From Agromyces albus (GTDB lineage Bacteria; Actinomycetota; Actinomycetes; Actinomycetales; Microbacteriaceae), in assembly GCF_030815405.1 (NCBI RefSeq), contig NZ_JAUSWX010000001.1, forward strand, positions 1,178,001 through 1,242,000: DNA of 64,000 bases, in the 5' to 3' direction. A model generated the notes under the pieces. It did not search any database. It saw only the letters and a program-made list of their open reading frames with translations, and had not been told where the DNA came from. This document shows positions 27,686 through 36,610 of the stretch, in pieces. The position numbers and the translations under genes were made by a program. Each line of letters begins with the position of its first letter. The first letter of the stretch is position 1.

Positions 27686-29809
27686 TTGGCCCAGACGAGG
27701 CAGCGACAGCGTACGCGCTCGCGCGACGATGACGCACCCATCATCCCGATCCTCGCGCGCAAGGTGCGCGAAGTCGAGACGAAGGCGCAGAAGGGCAAGC
27801 TCGGGCCTACGAACCGCACGAAGTACCAGGTCATCGCGTTGCTCATGCGCGAAGAGCGTGCCCGTGTGAAGGCAGACCCCGAGGTGACCGATGCCGCACG
27901 TGCCGAGCTGCTCAAGCGACTCGACGGCATCGCGCAGATCCTGGCCAAGACGGCCGGGCGCGACACGAGCCTCATCGCCCTGCTCGAGCCCGACGCCTCG
28001 ATCTCCACGGTCGCGCAGCGGTTCCGCCGCGACTGGCTGCTCGAGTCCGGCGCCGAGCTCTCGCCCGACGAGCTCATCATCACGCGCGAGCCCGAGCTGA
28101 AGCCCATGCTCGCCGAGAACCAGGTGATCCCGGCATCCGTGCGCTCGAGGCAGCTCGCGAACCCCTTCCTCGCCCCCGACTTCTCGAAGGCCGCCCCGGC
28201 GCCCGTGCCGGTGCGTCGCCTCGCCAACTGGGAGCTCCTCGGCCCGTTGTTCAAGTCGTTCGAGACCGGCTCGGGCGGCCAGGCCGCCTCGATGGAGCTG
28301 CCGGAGGCGCCCAAGGTCGACCGCCTCTCGCCGCGCGGTCTCGAGCTCATGATGCACCAGATCCGATTCATCGAGAGCGTGCGCGAAGGACACCGCACTT
28401 TCCTGCTCGCCGATGAGCCGGGCCTCGGAAAGACGGCGCAATCAGTGCTCGCGGCATCCGTCGCCGACGCCTACCCGCTGCTGGCCGTCGTGCCGAACGT
28501 CGTGAAGATGAACTGGGCTCGCGAGGTTGAGCGCTGGACCCCGCATCGTCGCGCCACCGTCATCCACGGCGACGGCGAGACCCTCGACGCGTTCGCCGAT
28601 GTCGTCATCGTGAACTACGACGTGCTCGACCGGCACATGGCGTGGCTGTCGACCCTCGGCTTCAAGGGCATGGTCGTCGACGAGGCGCACTTCATCAAGA
28701 ACCTGCAGTCGCAGCGGTCGCGCAACGTGCTCACGCTCGCCGAGCAGATCCGACGAAGCGCACCGGGCGGCGACCCGCTGCTCCTCGCCCTCACGGGCAC
28801 CCCGCTCATCAACGATGTCGACGACTTCCGTGCCATCTGGAAGTTCCTCGGCTGGATCGAGGGCGACCGGCCGTCGCCCGAGTTGCTCGGCAAGCTCGAG
28901 CTGACGGGGCTCACTCCGGCCGAGCACGGCTTCTACCCCGAGGCCCGCCGCGCCGTCATCGACCTCGGCATCGTGCGTCGCCGCAAGGTCGACGTCGCCG
29001 CCGACCTGCCCGCGAAGCGCATCGCCGACCTTCCCGTCGAACTCGACGACGAGCTCGGCCGTTCGGTGCGCGCCGCCGAACGCGAGCTCGGAAACCGCCT
29101 CACCGGCCGCTTCCGTGCACTCGTCGAAGCGCGCAATCTGCGCATCGGCGATCTCGACGACGATCAGCGCGAGCAGTTCATCCGCGCGGTCGCGCATGCC
29201 GAACTCGAAGAGTCCAAGGCGTCGAAGTCGGGCGAGAACGTCTTCACGATGGTGCGCCGCATCGGCCAGGCGAAGGCCGGCCTCGCCGCCGACTACGCCG
29301 CCCAGCTGGCCCGATCGGTCGGCAAAGTCGTGTTCTTCGCAAAGCACATCGACGTCATGGACCAGGCCGAAGCGGCGTTCGCGGCGCGGGAGCTCCGCAC
29401 CGTGTCGCTCCGCGGCGACCAGACCGCCTTCCAGCGGCAAGCGGCGATCGACGCGTTCAACAACGACCCCGAGGTCGCCGTCGCGGTGTGCTCGCTCACG
29501 GCGGCGGGCGTCGGCGTGAACCTCCAGGCCGCGTCGAACGTCGTGCTCGCCGAGCTCAGCTGGACCGCAGCCGAGCAGACGCAGGCGATCGACCGCGTGC
29601 ACCGCATCGGCCAAGACGAGCCCGTCACGGCATGGCGCATCATCGCCGCGGGCACGATCGACGCGCGCATCGCGGAGCTCATCGACTCGAAGCAGGGCCT
29701 CGCGGCCCGCGCCCTCGACGGCAGCGACGTGGAGCCCGGTTCGGCCGACTCGGTGCAGCTCGATGCGCTCGTGCACCTGCTGCGACAGGCGCTCGACGGG
29801 GCACTCTGA
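27686..29809 (+). CDS. SNF2/DEAD-like helicase-related ATPase
   Basis: A 707-residue superfamily 2 protein. After a basic N-terminal segment unlike known domains (about 1-220, with KLGPTNRTKYQVIALLMREE), motif I is DEPGLGKT (about 240-250), motif II DEAH in VVDEAHFIKN (about 330), motif III ALTGTPL, and the C-terminal lobe has LTAAGVGVNLQAA and QAIDRVHRIGQ (about 638). These are SNF2-type motifs, so duplex-DNA translocation is more likely than unwinding. The TTG start is chosen because TGGAGGA lies 4-10 nt ahead and homologues start LAQTRQRQ. The cell role, perhaps repair or transcription restart, is unknown. Confidence 0.88.
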   Translation: MAQTRQRQRTRSRDDDAPIIPILARKVREVETKAQKGKLGPTNRTKYQVIALLMREERARVKADPEVTDAARAELLKRLDGIAQILAKTAGRDTSLIALLEPDASISTVAQRFRRDWLLESGAELSPDELIITREPELKPMLAENQVIPASVRSRQLANPFLAPDFSKAAPAPVPVRRLANWELLGPLFKSFETGSGGQAASMELPEAPKVDRLSPRGLELMMHQIRFIESVREGHRTFLLADEPGLGKTAQSVLAASVADAYPLLAVVPNVVKMNWAREVERWTPHRRATVIHGDGETLDAFADVVIVNYDVLDRHMAWLSTLGFKGMVVDEAHFIKNLQSQRSRNVLTLAEQIRRSAPGGDPLLLALTGTPLINDVDDFRAIWKFLGWIEGDRPSPELLGKLELTGLTPAEHGFYPEARRAVIDLGIVRRRKVDVAADLPAKRIADLPVELDDELGRSVRAAERELGNRLTGRFRALVEARNLRIGDLDDDQREQFIRAVAHAELEESKASKSGENVFTMVRRIGQAKAGLAADYAAQLARSVGKVVFFAKHIDVMDQAEAAFAARELRTVSLRGDQTAFQRQAAIDAFNNDPEVAVAVCSLTAAGVGVNLQAASNVVLAELSWTAAEQTQAIDRVHRIGQDEPVTAWRIIAAGTIDARIAELIDSKQGLAARALDGSDVEPGSADSVQLDALVHLLRQALDGAL

Positions 29810-29853
29810 CGCTCGCTCGGCAGGGCGCGCGGGATCGCCCTTCGTGGGAAGGC

Positions 29854-29861
29854 TATAGACT
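29854..29861 (+). promoter_or_regulatory. -10 region of pfkA
   Basis: TATAGACT, with a -10 hexamer TAGACT at 29856-29861, lies about 100 nt ahead of pfkA. No good -35 match is present at 17 nt. Confidence 0.4.
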
Positions 29862-29960
29862 GCGGCAGTCGAAACGCCCCGACGAAGCGGCCTCCGGCAC
29901 CATCACAGGTTCCTCTGAGATCGCGACAGGTCTCTTCACGCAACTGGAGTCACACGAGGC

Positions 29961-30989
29961 ATGAAGATCGGTATCCTCACGAGCGGCGGAGACTGCCCCG
30001 GGCTGAACGCCGTGATCCGCGGCGCCGTGCTGAAGGGTGTCATCTCGCATGATGCCGAGTTCGTCGGCTTCCGCTGGGGCTGGAAGGGCGTCGTCGAGGG
30101 CGACCTCATGCCGATCGAGCGCCACGACGTGCGCGGCCTCTCGAAGCAGGGCGGCACGATCCTCGGCTCGAGCCGCACCAACCCCTTCGAGGGCGAGGGC
30201 GGCGGCCCGGAGAACATCCAGCGCATGCTCGACGAGAACGGCATCGACGCGATCATCGCGATCGGCGGCGAGGGCACGCTCACCGCGGCGAGGCGACTCA
30301 CCGACGCCGGCCTGAAGATCGTCGGGGTTCCGAAGACGATCGACAACGATCTCGCGGCGACCGATTACTCCTTCGGCTTCGATACCGCCGTCGAGATCGC
30401 CACCGAGGCGATCGACCGGCTCCGCACGACCGCCGAGTCGCACGGGCGCTGTCTCGTCGTCGAGGTCATGGGCCGGCACGTCGGCTGGATCGCGCTGCAC
30501 TCCGGCATGGCCGGCGGCGCGCACGCCATCCTCATCCCCGAGCAGCCCAAGACCATCGACCAGATCTGCGAGTGGGTCGAGTCGGTGCGCGACCGCGGCC
30601 GGGCGCCGCTCGTCGTCGTCGCCGAGGGCTTCCACCTCGAAGACATGGAGGGTGCGCACTCCCACAAGGGCCTCGACGCGTTCAACCGCCCGCGGCTCGG
30701 CGGCATCGCCGAGCGGCTCGCACCCATGATCGAGGAGCGCACCGGCATCGAGTCGCGAGACACCGTGCTGGGCCACATCCAGCGCGGCGGCGCCCCGAGC
30801 GCGTACGACCGGGTGCTCGCGACGCGACTCGGCATGCATGCGGTCGACGCGGTCTACGAGAACGCCTGGGGTTCGATGGTGACGCTGCGCGGCACCGACA
30901 TCAAGACCGTCTCGATCGCCGAGGCCGTCGGCAGCCTCAATCGCGTGCCGCAGGCGCGCTACGACGAGGCGAAGATCCTCTTCGGCTGA
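29961..30989 (+). CDS. pfkA: ATP-dependent 6-phosphofructokinase
   Basis: Phosphorylates fructose-6-phosphate, the committed step of glycolysis. The 342 residues start MKIGILTSGGDCPGLNAVIR, with GGEGT at 102-106 and PKTIDND at 124-130, then VMGRHVGWIA and GHIQRGGAPSAYDR. Gly at 105 is the ATP-type residue, while Lys at 125 is the residue found in PPi enzymes; the same Gly/Lys mix occurs in Streptomyces ATP-dependent enzymes, so ATP is the likely donor. ATG 29961 has an AACTGGAG site about 9 nt ahead. A NUDIX gene follows 3 nt after its stop. Confidence 0.95.
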   Translation: MKIGILTSGGDCPGLNAVIRGAVLKGVISHDAEFVGFRWGWKGVVEGDLMPIERHDVRGLSKQGGTILGSSRTNPFEGEGGGPENIQRMLDENGIDAIIAIGGEGTLTAARRLTDAGLKIVGVPKTIDNDLAATDYSFGFDTAVEIATEAIDRLRTTAESHGRCLVVEVMGRHVGWIALHSGMAGGAHAILIPEQPKTIDQICEWVESVRDRGRAPLVVVAEGFHLEDMEGAHSHKGLDAFNRPRLGGIAERLAPMIEERTGIESRDTVLGHIQRGGAPSAYDRVLATRLGMHAVDAVYENAWGSMVTLRGTDIKTVSIAEAVGSLNRVPQARYDEAKILFG

Positions 30990-30992
30990 CGG

Positions 30993-31466
30993 ATGCCGCT
31001 CCCACAGGTCTGCGTCTGCTACCTCCTGCGCGAGCGGGACGGCACCACCGAGGTGCTCCTCGGCCGCAAGAAGCACGGCCTCGGCGAGGGCTACTACGTC
31101 GGCCTCGGCGGCAAGCTCGAGCCGGGCGAGTCCCCGGTCGAGGCCGCGGTGCGCGAGGTGGCTGAGGAGTCCGGCGTCATCGTCGCGGCTGCAGATCTCG
31201 AGCCGCGCGGACTGCTCAGCTATCGGTTCCCGCACCGCGAGGCGTGGAGCCAGGAGTCGAACGTGTTCGTGTGCCGTCGCTGGATCGGCGAGCCGGCGCC
31301 ATCCGACGAGCTCGATCCCGAGTGGTTCGAGATCGGGGAGCTTCCGCTCGACGAGATGTGGGACGACGCACGGTTCTGGCTGCCCGGCGTGCTCGCGGGC
31401 GGGGCCGTGCGGCGATCTTTCACGTTCGGAGCGGATCTCGCCTCCGTCGTCGATCCGGTGGTTTGA
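30993..31466 (+). CDS. NUDIX hydrolase, MutT/8-oxo-dGTPase type
   Basis: A 157-residue NUDIX protein with the full box G-x5-E-x7-R-E-x2-E-E-x-G at GGKLEPGESPVEAAVREVAE followed by ESG. Such proteins remove pyrophosphate from oxidised nucleotides, nucleotide sugars or other X-linked diphosphates. The N-terminal YLLRERDGTTEVLLGRKKHG and the Trp/Phe-rich C-terminus (MWDDARFWLPGVL) resemble MTH1-like 8-oxo-dGTP hydrolases. ATG 30993 follows the pfkA stop after 3 nt, so it is co-transcribed. Confidence 0.9.
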   Translation: MPLPQVCVCYLLRERDGTTEVLLGRKKHGLGEGYYVGLGGKLEPGESPVEAAVREVAEESGVIVAAADLEPRGLLSYRFPHREAWSQESNVFVCRRWIGEPAPSDELDPEWFEIGELPLDEMWDDARFWLPGVLAGGAVRRSFTFGADLASVVDPVV

Positions 31467-31533
31467 TTTCGGGGGCGCAGGGTGCGAGTATCGAGTCGTC
31501 GCACGGCTCTCGCCGGTTCCGCAATACACGCCC

Positions 31534-31555
31534 CCTGAACTTGTGGTGAACAACC
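31534..31555. promoter_or_regulatory. PHO-box-like repeat ahead of the Pit transporter
   Basis: CCTGAACTTGT and GGTGAACAACC are adjacent 11-nt units. On the minus strand they read GTTCACC and GTTCAGG at an 11-nt period, close to the direct repeats bound by PhoP in Streptomyces (GTTCACC). The Pit start codon is 26 nt downstream. Confidence 0.4.
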
Positions 31556-31580
31556 TCACCGATTCCAGAGAAAGTCGCCG

Positions 31581-32759
31581 GTGGATCTCACCCTCATCGT
31601 CGTGCTGGTCATCGCACTGGCGCTCTTCTTCGACTTCACGAACGGCTTCCACGACACGGCGAACGCGATGGCCACCCCCATCGCGACCGGGGCCCTGCGT
31701 CCGAAGGTGGCGGTCGGGCTCGCCGCGATCCTGAACCTGATCGGTGCGTTCCTCTCGACCGAGGTGGCCAAGACCGTTTCGGGCGGCATCATCCGCGAGG
31801 GTGACGGGGGGGTGCTCATCACCCCGGAGCTCATCTTCGCGGGGCTCATCGGCGCAATCGTGTGGAACATGGTCACGTGGCTGCTCGGCCTGCCGTCGTC
31901 ATCGAGCCATGCCCTCTTCGGCGGGCTCATCGGCGCCGCCCTCGTCGGAGCCGGCATCGGGGCGATCGACTTCGCCGTCGTGCTCTCGAAGATCATCCTC
32001 CCCGCGGTGCTCGCCCCGCTCACGGCCGGGCTCATTGCGTTCGCCGCGACGAAGCTGGCGTACGCGATCACGCGGCGCTACGACGGCAAGCCCGACGGCC
32101 GCGACGGCTTCCGCTACGCGCAGATCTTCTCGAGCTCACTCGTCGCGCTCGCCCACGGCACGAACGACGCGCAGAAGACGATGGGCGTGATCACGCTCAC
32201 CCTCATCGCCGTCGGCATGCAAGACGTGGGCACGGGTCCTGAGGGCTGGGTCGTCGTGACGTGCGCGGTCGCGATCGCGCTCGGAACCTACATGGGCGGA
32301 TGGCGCATCATCAAGACCCTCGGCACGGGACTGACCGACGTGAAGCCCGCTCAGGGATTCGCGGCAGAGACCTCCACGGCCGCGACGATCCTCGCCTCGA
32401 GCCACCTCGGCTTCGCCCTCTCGACGACGCAGGTCGCGTCGGGCTCCGTCATCGGCTCCGGCCTCGGGCGGCGCGGCTCGAAGGTGCGGTGGCGTACCGC
32501 CGGACGCATCGGCATCGGCTGGCTCATGACGCTGCCGGCGGCCGGTGGTGTCGGCGCGCTCGCGGCCGTCATCGCCGGCCTCGGCATGGTCGGCATCCTC
32601 ATCGACGCCGTCATCGGCGTCGCGGTCATCGCGGCCATCTTCCTCTGGTCGCGCCGCAACCAGATCTCGCACCACAACGTCGTCAGCGAAGTCGCCGACT
32701 CCGGTCGGGCCGTGAAGATCAAGCGCAATCCGAAGCCGAAGAAGAAGGTGAAGCTGTGA
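31581..32759 (+). CDS. Low-affinity inorganic phosphate transporter, Pit family
   Basis: A 392-residue inner-membrane protein with about ten helices that imports phosphate, often as a metal-phosphate complex, with H+. The family repeats are present twice: DFTNGFHDTANAMATPIATG near the N-terminus and ALAHGTNDAQKTMGVITLTL after the central loop. SSSHALFGGLIGA and EVADSGR-type tail are also typical. GTG 31581 is preceded by AGAGAAAG. The basic C-terminus ends KKKVKL. The next gene overlaps it by 4 nt. Confidence 0.94.
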   Translation: MDLTLIVVLVIALALFFDFTNGFHDTANAMATPIATGALRPKVAVGLAAILNLIGAFLSTEVAKTVSGGIIREGDGGVLITPELIFAGLIGAIVWNMVTWLLGLPSSSSHALFGGLIGAALVGAGIGAIDFAVVLSKIILPAVLAPLTAGLIAFAATKLAYAITRRYDGKPDGRDGFRYAQIFSSSLVALAHGTNDAQKTMGVITLTLIAVGMQDVGTGPEGWVVVTCAVAIALGTYMGGWRIIKTLGTGLTDVKPAQGFAAETSTAATILASSHLGFALSTTQVASGSVIGSGLGRRGSKVRWRTAGRIGIGWLMTLPAAGGVGALAAVIAGLGMVGILIDAVIGVAVIAAIFLWSRRNQISHHNVVSEVADSGRAVKIKRNPKPKKKVKL

Positions 32760-33094
32760 TCGACTGGATCGCGTTCCTCATCGTGCTCTTCTCGGCGCTC
32801 CTCGGCGCCGGCATCGTCGTGAGCGCCTTCTCGCTCGGCATCCGGCTGATCACCATCTCGGGCCGCACGCCCATCGTGACCCCCGCGGAGTTCACCGACG
32901 CGATCACGGTCGTCACTCCGGCCGAGGCCCGCGCGGCCGAGAAGAAGGCGGCGAAAGCCGCGAGGAAGAGTCCGCTCACCGAGGCCCAGAAGCGCGCGGC
33001 GCTCGTCGGCGCGTGGGCCTGCTTCGGCGTGAGCGGCATCGCCGTGCTCGTGGGCGTCTACCTCATCGTGCCCGCGCTCCACGGCGTCGTCTGA
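32756..33094 (+). CDS. Small membrane protein of the pit operon
   Basis: A 112-residue protein with one helix at each end (WIAFLIVLFSALLGAGIVVS and GVSGIAVLVGVYLIVPAL) and an Ala/Lys-rich middle (EARAAEKKAAKAARK), probably helical and cytosolic. GTG 32756 overlaps the Pit stop by 4 nt, so the two are translated together. I recall similar proteins after actinobacterial pit genes, which suggests an accessory subunit, but no activity is known. Confidence 0.82.
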   Translation: MIDWIAFLIVLFSALLGAGIVVSAFSLGIRLITISGRTPIVTPAEFTDAITVVTPAEARAAEKKAAKAARKSPLTEAQKRAALVGAWACFGVSGIAVLVGVYLIVPALHGVV

Positions 33095-33216
33095 GCGATC
33101 GGCGGGCCGAGCCCCGGCGCGGGCACGCCGCCCCGGGATCGGGGGGATAGCCCCATGTCACCGCGCCCGCGGCGTCCGTAGCGTGGAATCACACCCCACG
33201 AACAGGAGAGATCGAC

Positions 33217-33537
33217 ATGACCACCGTCACCCCGACCGACCAGCAGGCGCCGTTCGCCGAGCAGAACCCCTACGCCGCCCCTGGGGCGGAGACGCGTGGG
33301 TTCAGCGTCTCGAGCCTCGTGCTCGGGCTCGTCTCGATCGTCGCGAGCTACACCTTCGTCGTGCCCGCCATCGGCCTCGTGCTCGGCATCCTGGCACTGA
33401 AGCGTGAGCCCGCAGCGCGCACCATGGCCATCTGGGGCATCGTGCTGAACGCCGTGATGCTCGGCGGCGCGGTGCTCGTGAGCCTCGGCGCACTGGCCTT
33501 CGGCCTCGCGATGCTGCCGTTCGCCGTCTTCGGCTGA
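33217..33537 (+). CDS. DUF4190 small membrane protein
   Basis: A 106-residue protein: a polar N-terminus with a Pro/Asn/Tyr-rich stretch (QNPYAAPGAE), then two helices (VLGLVSIVASYTFVVPAIGL and IVLNAVMLGGAVLVSLGALA) around GILALKREPAARTMAIWGI, the DUF4190 core. The domain often occurs in actinobacterial proteins of unknown role. A good AGGAGA site lies ahead of ATG 33217, and TAGCGT at 33179-33184 is a possible -10. Confidence 0.85.
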   Translation: MTTVTPTDQQAPFAEQNPYAAPGAETRGFSVSSLVLGLVSIVASYTFVVPAIGLVLGILALKREPAARTMAIWGIVLNAVMLGGAVLVSLGALAFGLAMLPFAVFG

Positions 33538-33551
33538 ACGGCACCGGCCGA

Positions 33552-33588
33552 AACGGGCCGCGTCCCCGGCTTCGGGGCGCGGCCCGTT
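33552..33588. terminator. Strong bidirectional hairpin terminator
   Basis: AACGGGCCGCG-T-CCCC, loop GGCTTC, GGGG-CGCGGCCCGTT. The 15-bp stem has one bulged T and is followed by TCT. It separates the DUF4190 gene from the convergent GntR gene. Confidence 0.75.
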
Positions 33589-33616
33589 CTCATGCCCGGC
33601 CGCGCGCGGCATCCGC

Positions 33617-34441
33617 TCACGCGAAGAAGCCGCGCAACAGCGCCTCGGTGCCCTCGAGGTGCTCGGCCATCGCGCTCGCCGCCTCGTCGGGACTGCCTCG
33701 GAGGATCGCGCCGACGATGGCGCGGTGCTGCTCGTCGGAGTGCGCGATGTTCGGCGCGAGGAGCGGAATGCCGTCGAGCAGCTCGTTGACCCGCATCCGC
33801 ACGTCGGCGACGAGCGGGATGACGCTCGGCGCGCCGAGCACCTCGGCGATGAGCAGGTGCAGCCTCGAGTCGGCCATGCGGTACTGGGCGGAGGTCGCGA
33901 CCCGGCACTCCTCATAGGCCTGCCAGAGCCGTTCGCGGTCGGTGGCCGCGAGCTCGCTCTCGGCCGCACGACGAGCCGCACCGACCTCGATCACGGCGCG
34001 CAGCGCGAGGGTGTCCTCGAGCCGGATCGCCCGGGTCGCCGGGTCTCCGCCGGCACCAGGCGCTGAAGACGACGTGGAGGGGAGCTCGTCGGAGACGAAG
34101 GTGCCGCCGTAGCGGCCGCGACGGGAGACGATCCAGCCCGCTTCGCCGAGCGAGGCGATCGCCTCGCGAAGCGTGTCGCGGCTCACCTCGAGCATTCCCG
34201 CGAGCTCTCGCTCGGGCGGCAGCTGCTCGCCCGGCCCGATGAGTCCGAGCCGGATCGACTGCAGAAGTCGCTGCACGGTCTCCTCGAAGGCGTTCGCCGG
34301 GCGGGCCGGGGTGAGCAGGAGCCCGGGCCGCAGCACGTCGGCGACGACCTCGGGCGGCGCCGTCGGTGCCGTCGGCGGCGCGGGCTCAGGTACGCCCGCG
34401 GCCGGGTCGCCCGCGTCGTCGCCCCGCTCCCGAATGGCCAT
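33617..34441 (-). CDS. GntR family regulator, FCD type
   Basis: A 274-residue repressor-type protein. A Pro-rich N-terminus (about 1-45) leads to a winged helix (IRLGLIGPGEQLPPERELAG, then VSRDTLREAIASLGEAGWIV) and an FCD ligand-binding domain (RLEDTLALRAVIEVGAARRA, with Asp/His metal ligands further on). It is the last gene of the minus-strand amine cluster and the likely regulator of it. It also has its own leaderless-type -10 TAGGCT (complement 34448-34453), which overlaps the stop codon of the SDR gene. The inducer may be ethanolamine or a gamma-glutamyl intermediate (inference). Confidence 0.9.
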   Translation of the reverse strand: MAIRERGDDAGDPAAGVPEPAPPTAPTAPPEVVADVLRPGLLLTPARPANAFEETVQRLLQSIRLGLIGPGEQLPPERELAGMLEVSRDTLREAIASLGEAGWIVSRRGRYGGTFVSDELPSTSSSAPGAGGDPATRAIRLEDTLALRAVIEVGAARRAAESELAATDRERLWQAYEECRVATSAQYRMADSRLHLLIAEVLGAPSVIPLVADVRMRVNELLDGIPLLAPNIAHSDEQHRAIVGAILRGSPDEAASAMAEHLEGTEALLRGFFA

Positions 34442-34450
34442 GACTCGAGC

Positions 34451-35242
34451 CTAGAGCGGAGTGACGTACGCCGAGCTGATGCCGCCGTCGACCAGGAAGG
34501 TCGATCCGGTGATGAACGAGGCGTCGTCGCTCGCGAGGAACGCGACCGCCGCCGCGAGCTCCTCGGGCTCGGCGAAGCGGCCGACCGGCACGTGCACGAG
34601 CCGGCGCTGCGCGCGTTCGGGATCGCTCGCGAAGAGCTCCTGCAGCAGCGGCGTGTTCACTGGGCCGGGGCACAGGGCGTTCACGCGAATGCCCTGACGC
34701 GCGAACTGCACGCCGAGCTCGCGGCTCATCGCGAGCACGCCGCCCTTCGACGCCGTGTACGAGATCTGCGACGTGGCGGAGCCGAGCACCGCGACGAACG
34801 ACGCCGTGTTGATGATCGATCCGCGTCCCTGCGCGACCATGTGCCGCAGGGCGGCACGTGAGCAGAGGTAGACCGACTTCAGGTTGACGTCCTGCACCTT
34901 CTGCCACGCCGGCAGCTCGGTCGTCTCGATCGAGTCGTCGTCGGGCGGCGAGATCCCGGCGTTGTTGAACGCGATGTCGACCGAGCCGTATGTCTCGGCG
35001 GCGCGGTCGAAGAGCGTGTTCACCTGCGCCTCGTCGGTCACGTCGACCTGCACGAAGAGACCGCCCACGAGCTCGGCGGCAGCGGGGCCCGCCGTGGCAT
35101 CCATATCGCCGATGACCACCGTGGCACCCTCGGCGGCGAGCCGCTTCGCGGTCGCGAGGCCGATGCCCGACGCACCGCCGGTGATGACGGCGACACGGCC
35201 GGCGAGCCGCTGGGTGAGATCGATGCGCGGGATGGCGGTCAT
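34451..35242 (-). CDS. SDR family oxidoreductase of the amine cluster
   Basis: A 263-residue short-chain dehydrogenase: cofactor motif TGGASGIG, NNAG in VDIAFNNAGIS, catalytic Ser in NTASF, and Tyr-x3-Lys in YTASK. The C-terminal VDGGISSAY is typical. Its ATG overlaps the ALDH stop by 4 nt and has AGGAG ahead. In this cluster an alcohol oxidation would fit: gamma-glutamyl-ethanolamide to its aldehyde, followed by the neighbouring ALDH. That role is inference; annotators would call it 3-oxoacyl-ACP reductase-like. Confidence 0.92.
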   Translation of the reverse strand: MTAIPRIDLTQRLAGRVAVITGGASGIGLATAKRLAAEGATVVIGDMDATAGPAAAELVGGLFVQVDVTDEAQVNTLFDRAAETYGSVDIAFNNAGISPPDDDSIETTELPAWQKVQDVNLKSVYLCSRAALRHMVAQGRGSIINTASFVAVLGSATSQISYTASKGGVLAMSRELGVQFARQGIRVNALCPGPVNTPLLQELFASDPERAQRRLVHVPVGRFAEPEELAAAVAFLASDDASFITGSTFLVDGGISSAYVTPL

Positions 35243-36610
35243 GGTGCTCCTAGGGGGTCGACGGCGATGAAGACGTTCTTGGTCTCGGTGAAGGCGAGCG
35301 GGGCGTCGGGCCCGAGCTCACGGCCCAGGCCGGATTGCTTGAAGCCGCCGAACGGCGTCGAGTAGCGCACCGAGGAGTGCGAGTTCACCGAGAGGTTGCC
35401 CGACTCCACACCTCGGGCCACGCGGATGCCGCGGCTGAGGTCCCTCGTCCAGATCGAGCCCGAGAGGCCGTAGTCGCCCGCGTTCGCGAATGCCACGGCG
35501 GTCGGCCTCGTCATCGAACGGGAACACCGAGACGACGGGTCCGAAGATCTCCTCGCGGGCCGCGCGTGAGTCGCGAGCGGGGGTGAGCACCGTCGGCGGG
35601 AACCAATAGCCGGGACCGGAGGGCGCGCTGCCGCGGAACGCGACATCGGCGTCGTCGGGCACGAACGAGCGCACCTGGTCGAGATGCGCGCCGGCGACGA
35701 GGGGCCCCATCTCGGTGCGCTCGTCGGCGGGATCGCCGACGGCGACACCGGCGACGGCGGGCTCGAGCAGCTCCATGAACCGCTCGTAGACGTTGCGCTC
35801 GACGAGGATGCGGCTGCGGGCGCAGCAGTCCTGCCCGGCGTTCTCGAACACGCCGTAGGGCGCCGTGGCCGCCGCGCGCTCGAGGTCGGCGTCGGCGAAG
35901 ACGATGTTCGCGCTCTTGCCGCCGAGTTCGAGGGTGACCCGCTTCACCTGGGCGGCGCACCCGGCCATGATGTGCTTGCCGACCTCGGTCGAGCCCGTGA
36001 AGACGATCTTGCGCACCGTCTCGTTCGTGACGAGGCGCTCGCCGACCACCGATCCCTTGCCCGCCATGACCTGGAAGAGCCCGTCGGGGAGGCCGGCCTC
36101 GAGCCCGAGCTCGGCGAGCCGTAGGCTCGTGAGCGGGGTCCACTCCGCGGGCTTCAGCACGACGGCGTTGCCCGCCGCGAGTGCCGGAGCGAAGCCCCAC
36201 GCCGCGATCGTCATCGGGAAGTTCCACGGCGTGATCACGCCGACGACGCCGAGCGGCTCCTGGAACGTGACGTCGAGGCCGCCGGCGACCGGGATCTGCC
36301 GGCCGAAGAGCCGCTCGGGCGCGGCGGAGTAGTACTCGAGCACGTCGCGCACGTGCCCCGCCTCCCAGCGGGCCTGGCCGACCGGATGGCCCGAGTTGCG
36401 CACCTCGATGCGCGCGAGCTCCTCGACCGCGTCGTCGACCGCGTCGGCGAAGCGCCGGAGCAGTCGCGCACGGTCGGCCGGAGCGACGAGCGCCCAGGCG
36501 CGTTGCGCCTGCGCGGCGCGGGCGATCGCGGCATCCGTCTCCTCGATCGTCGCGGAGGCGACCGTGGTGACGACGGTCTCGTCGGCTGGGTTCACGATCG
36601 TATGGGTCAC
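35239..36610 (-). pseudogene. Aldehyde dehydrogenase of the amine cluster, with a one-base frameshift
   Basis: The first frame from GTG 36610 has all catalytic parts: TPWNFPMTIAAWGFAPALA, ELGGKSANIVFADADLE with the Glu, and NAGQDCCARSR with the Cys, then EEIFGPVVSVFPFDDEAD. There it shifts. The end of the enzyme (AVAFANAGDYGLSGSIWTRD, then NSHSSVRYSTPFGGFKQSGL) continues in the next frame to TGA at 35239. Total length is 457 codons plus one base, explained by an extra C in a CC at 35500-35501 (GG on the plus strand). Both parts look under selection, so a sequencing error is possible; otherwise the locus is broken. It overlaps puuD and the SDR by 4 nt each. Confidence 0.85.

Noticed and set aside
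29961..30989. PPi-dependent phosphofructokinase
   Set aside because: Lys125 is PPi-like, but Gly105 rather than Asp is present, the combination known from Streptomyces ATP enzymes.
29853..31652. A 599-residue minus-strand frame over pfkA and the NUDIX gene
   Set aside because: pfkA and the NUDIX hydrolase are unmistakable on the plus strand and account for the whole region.
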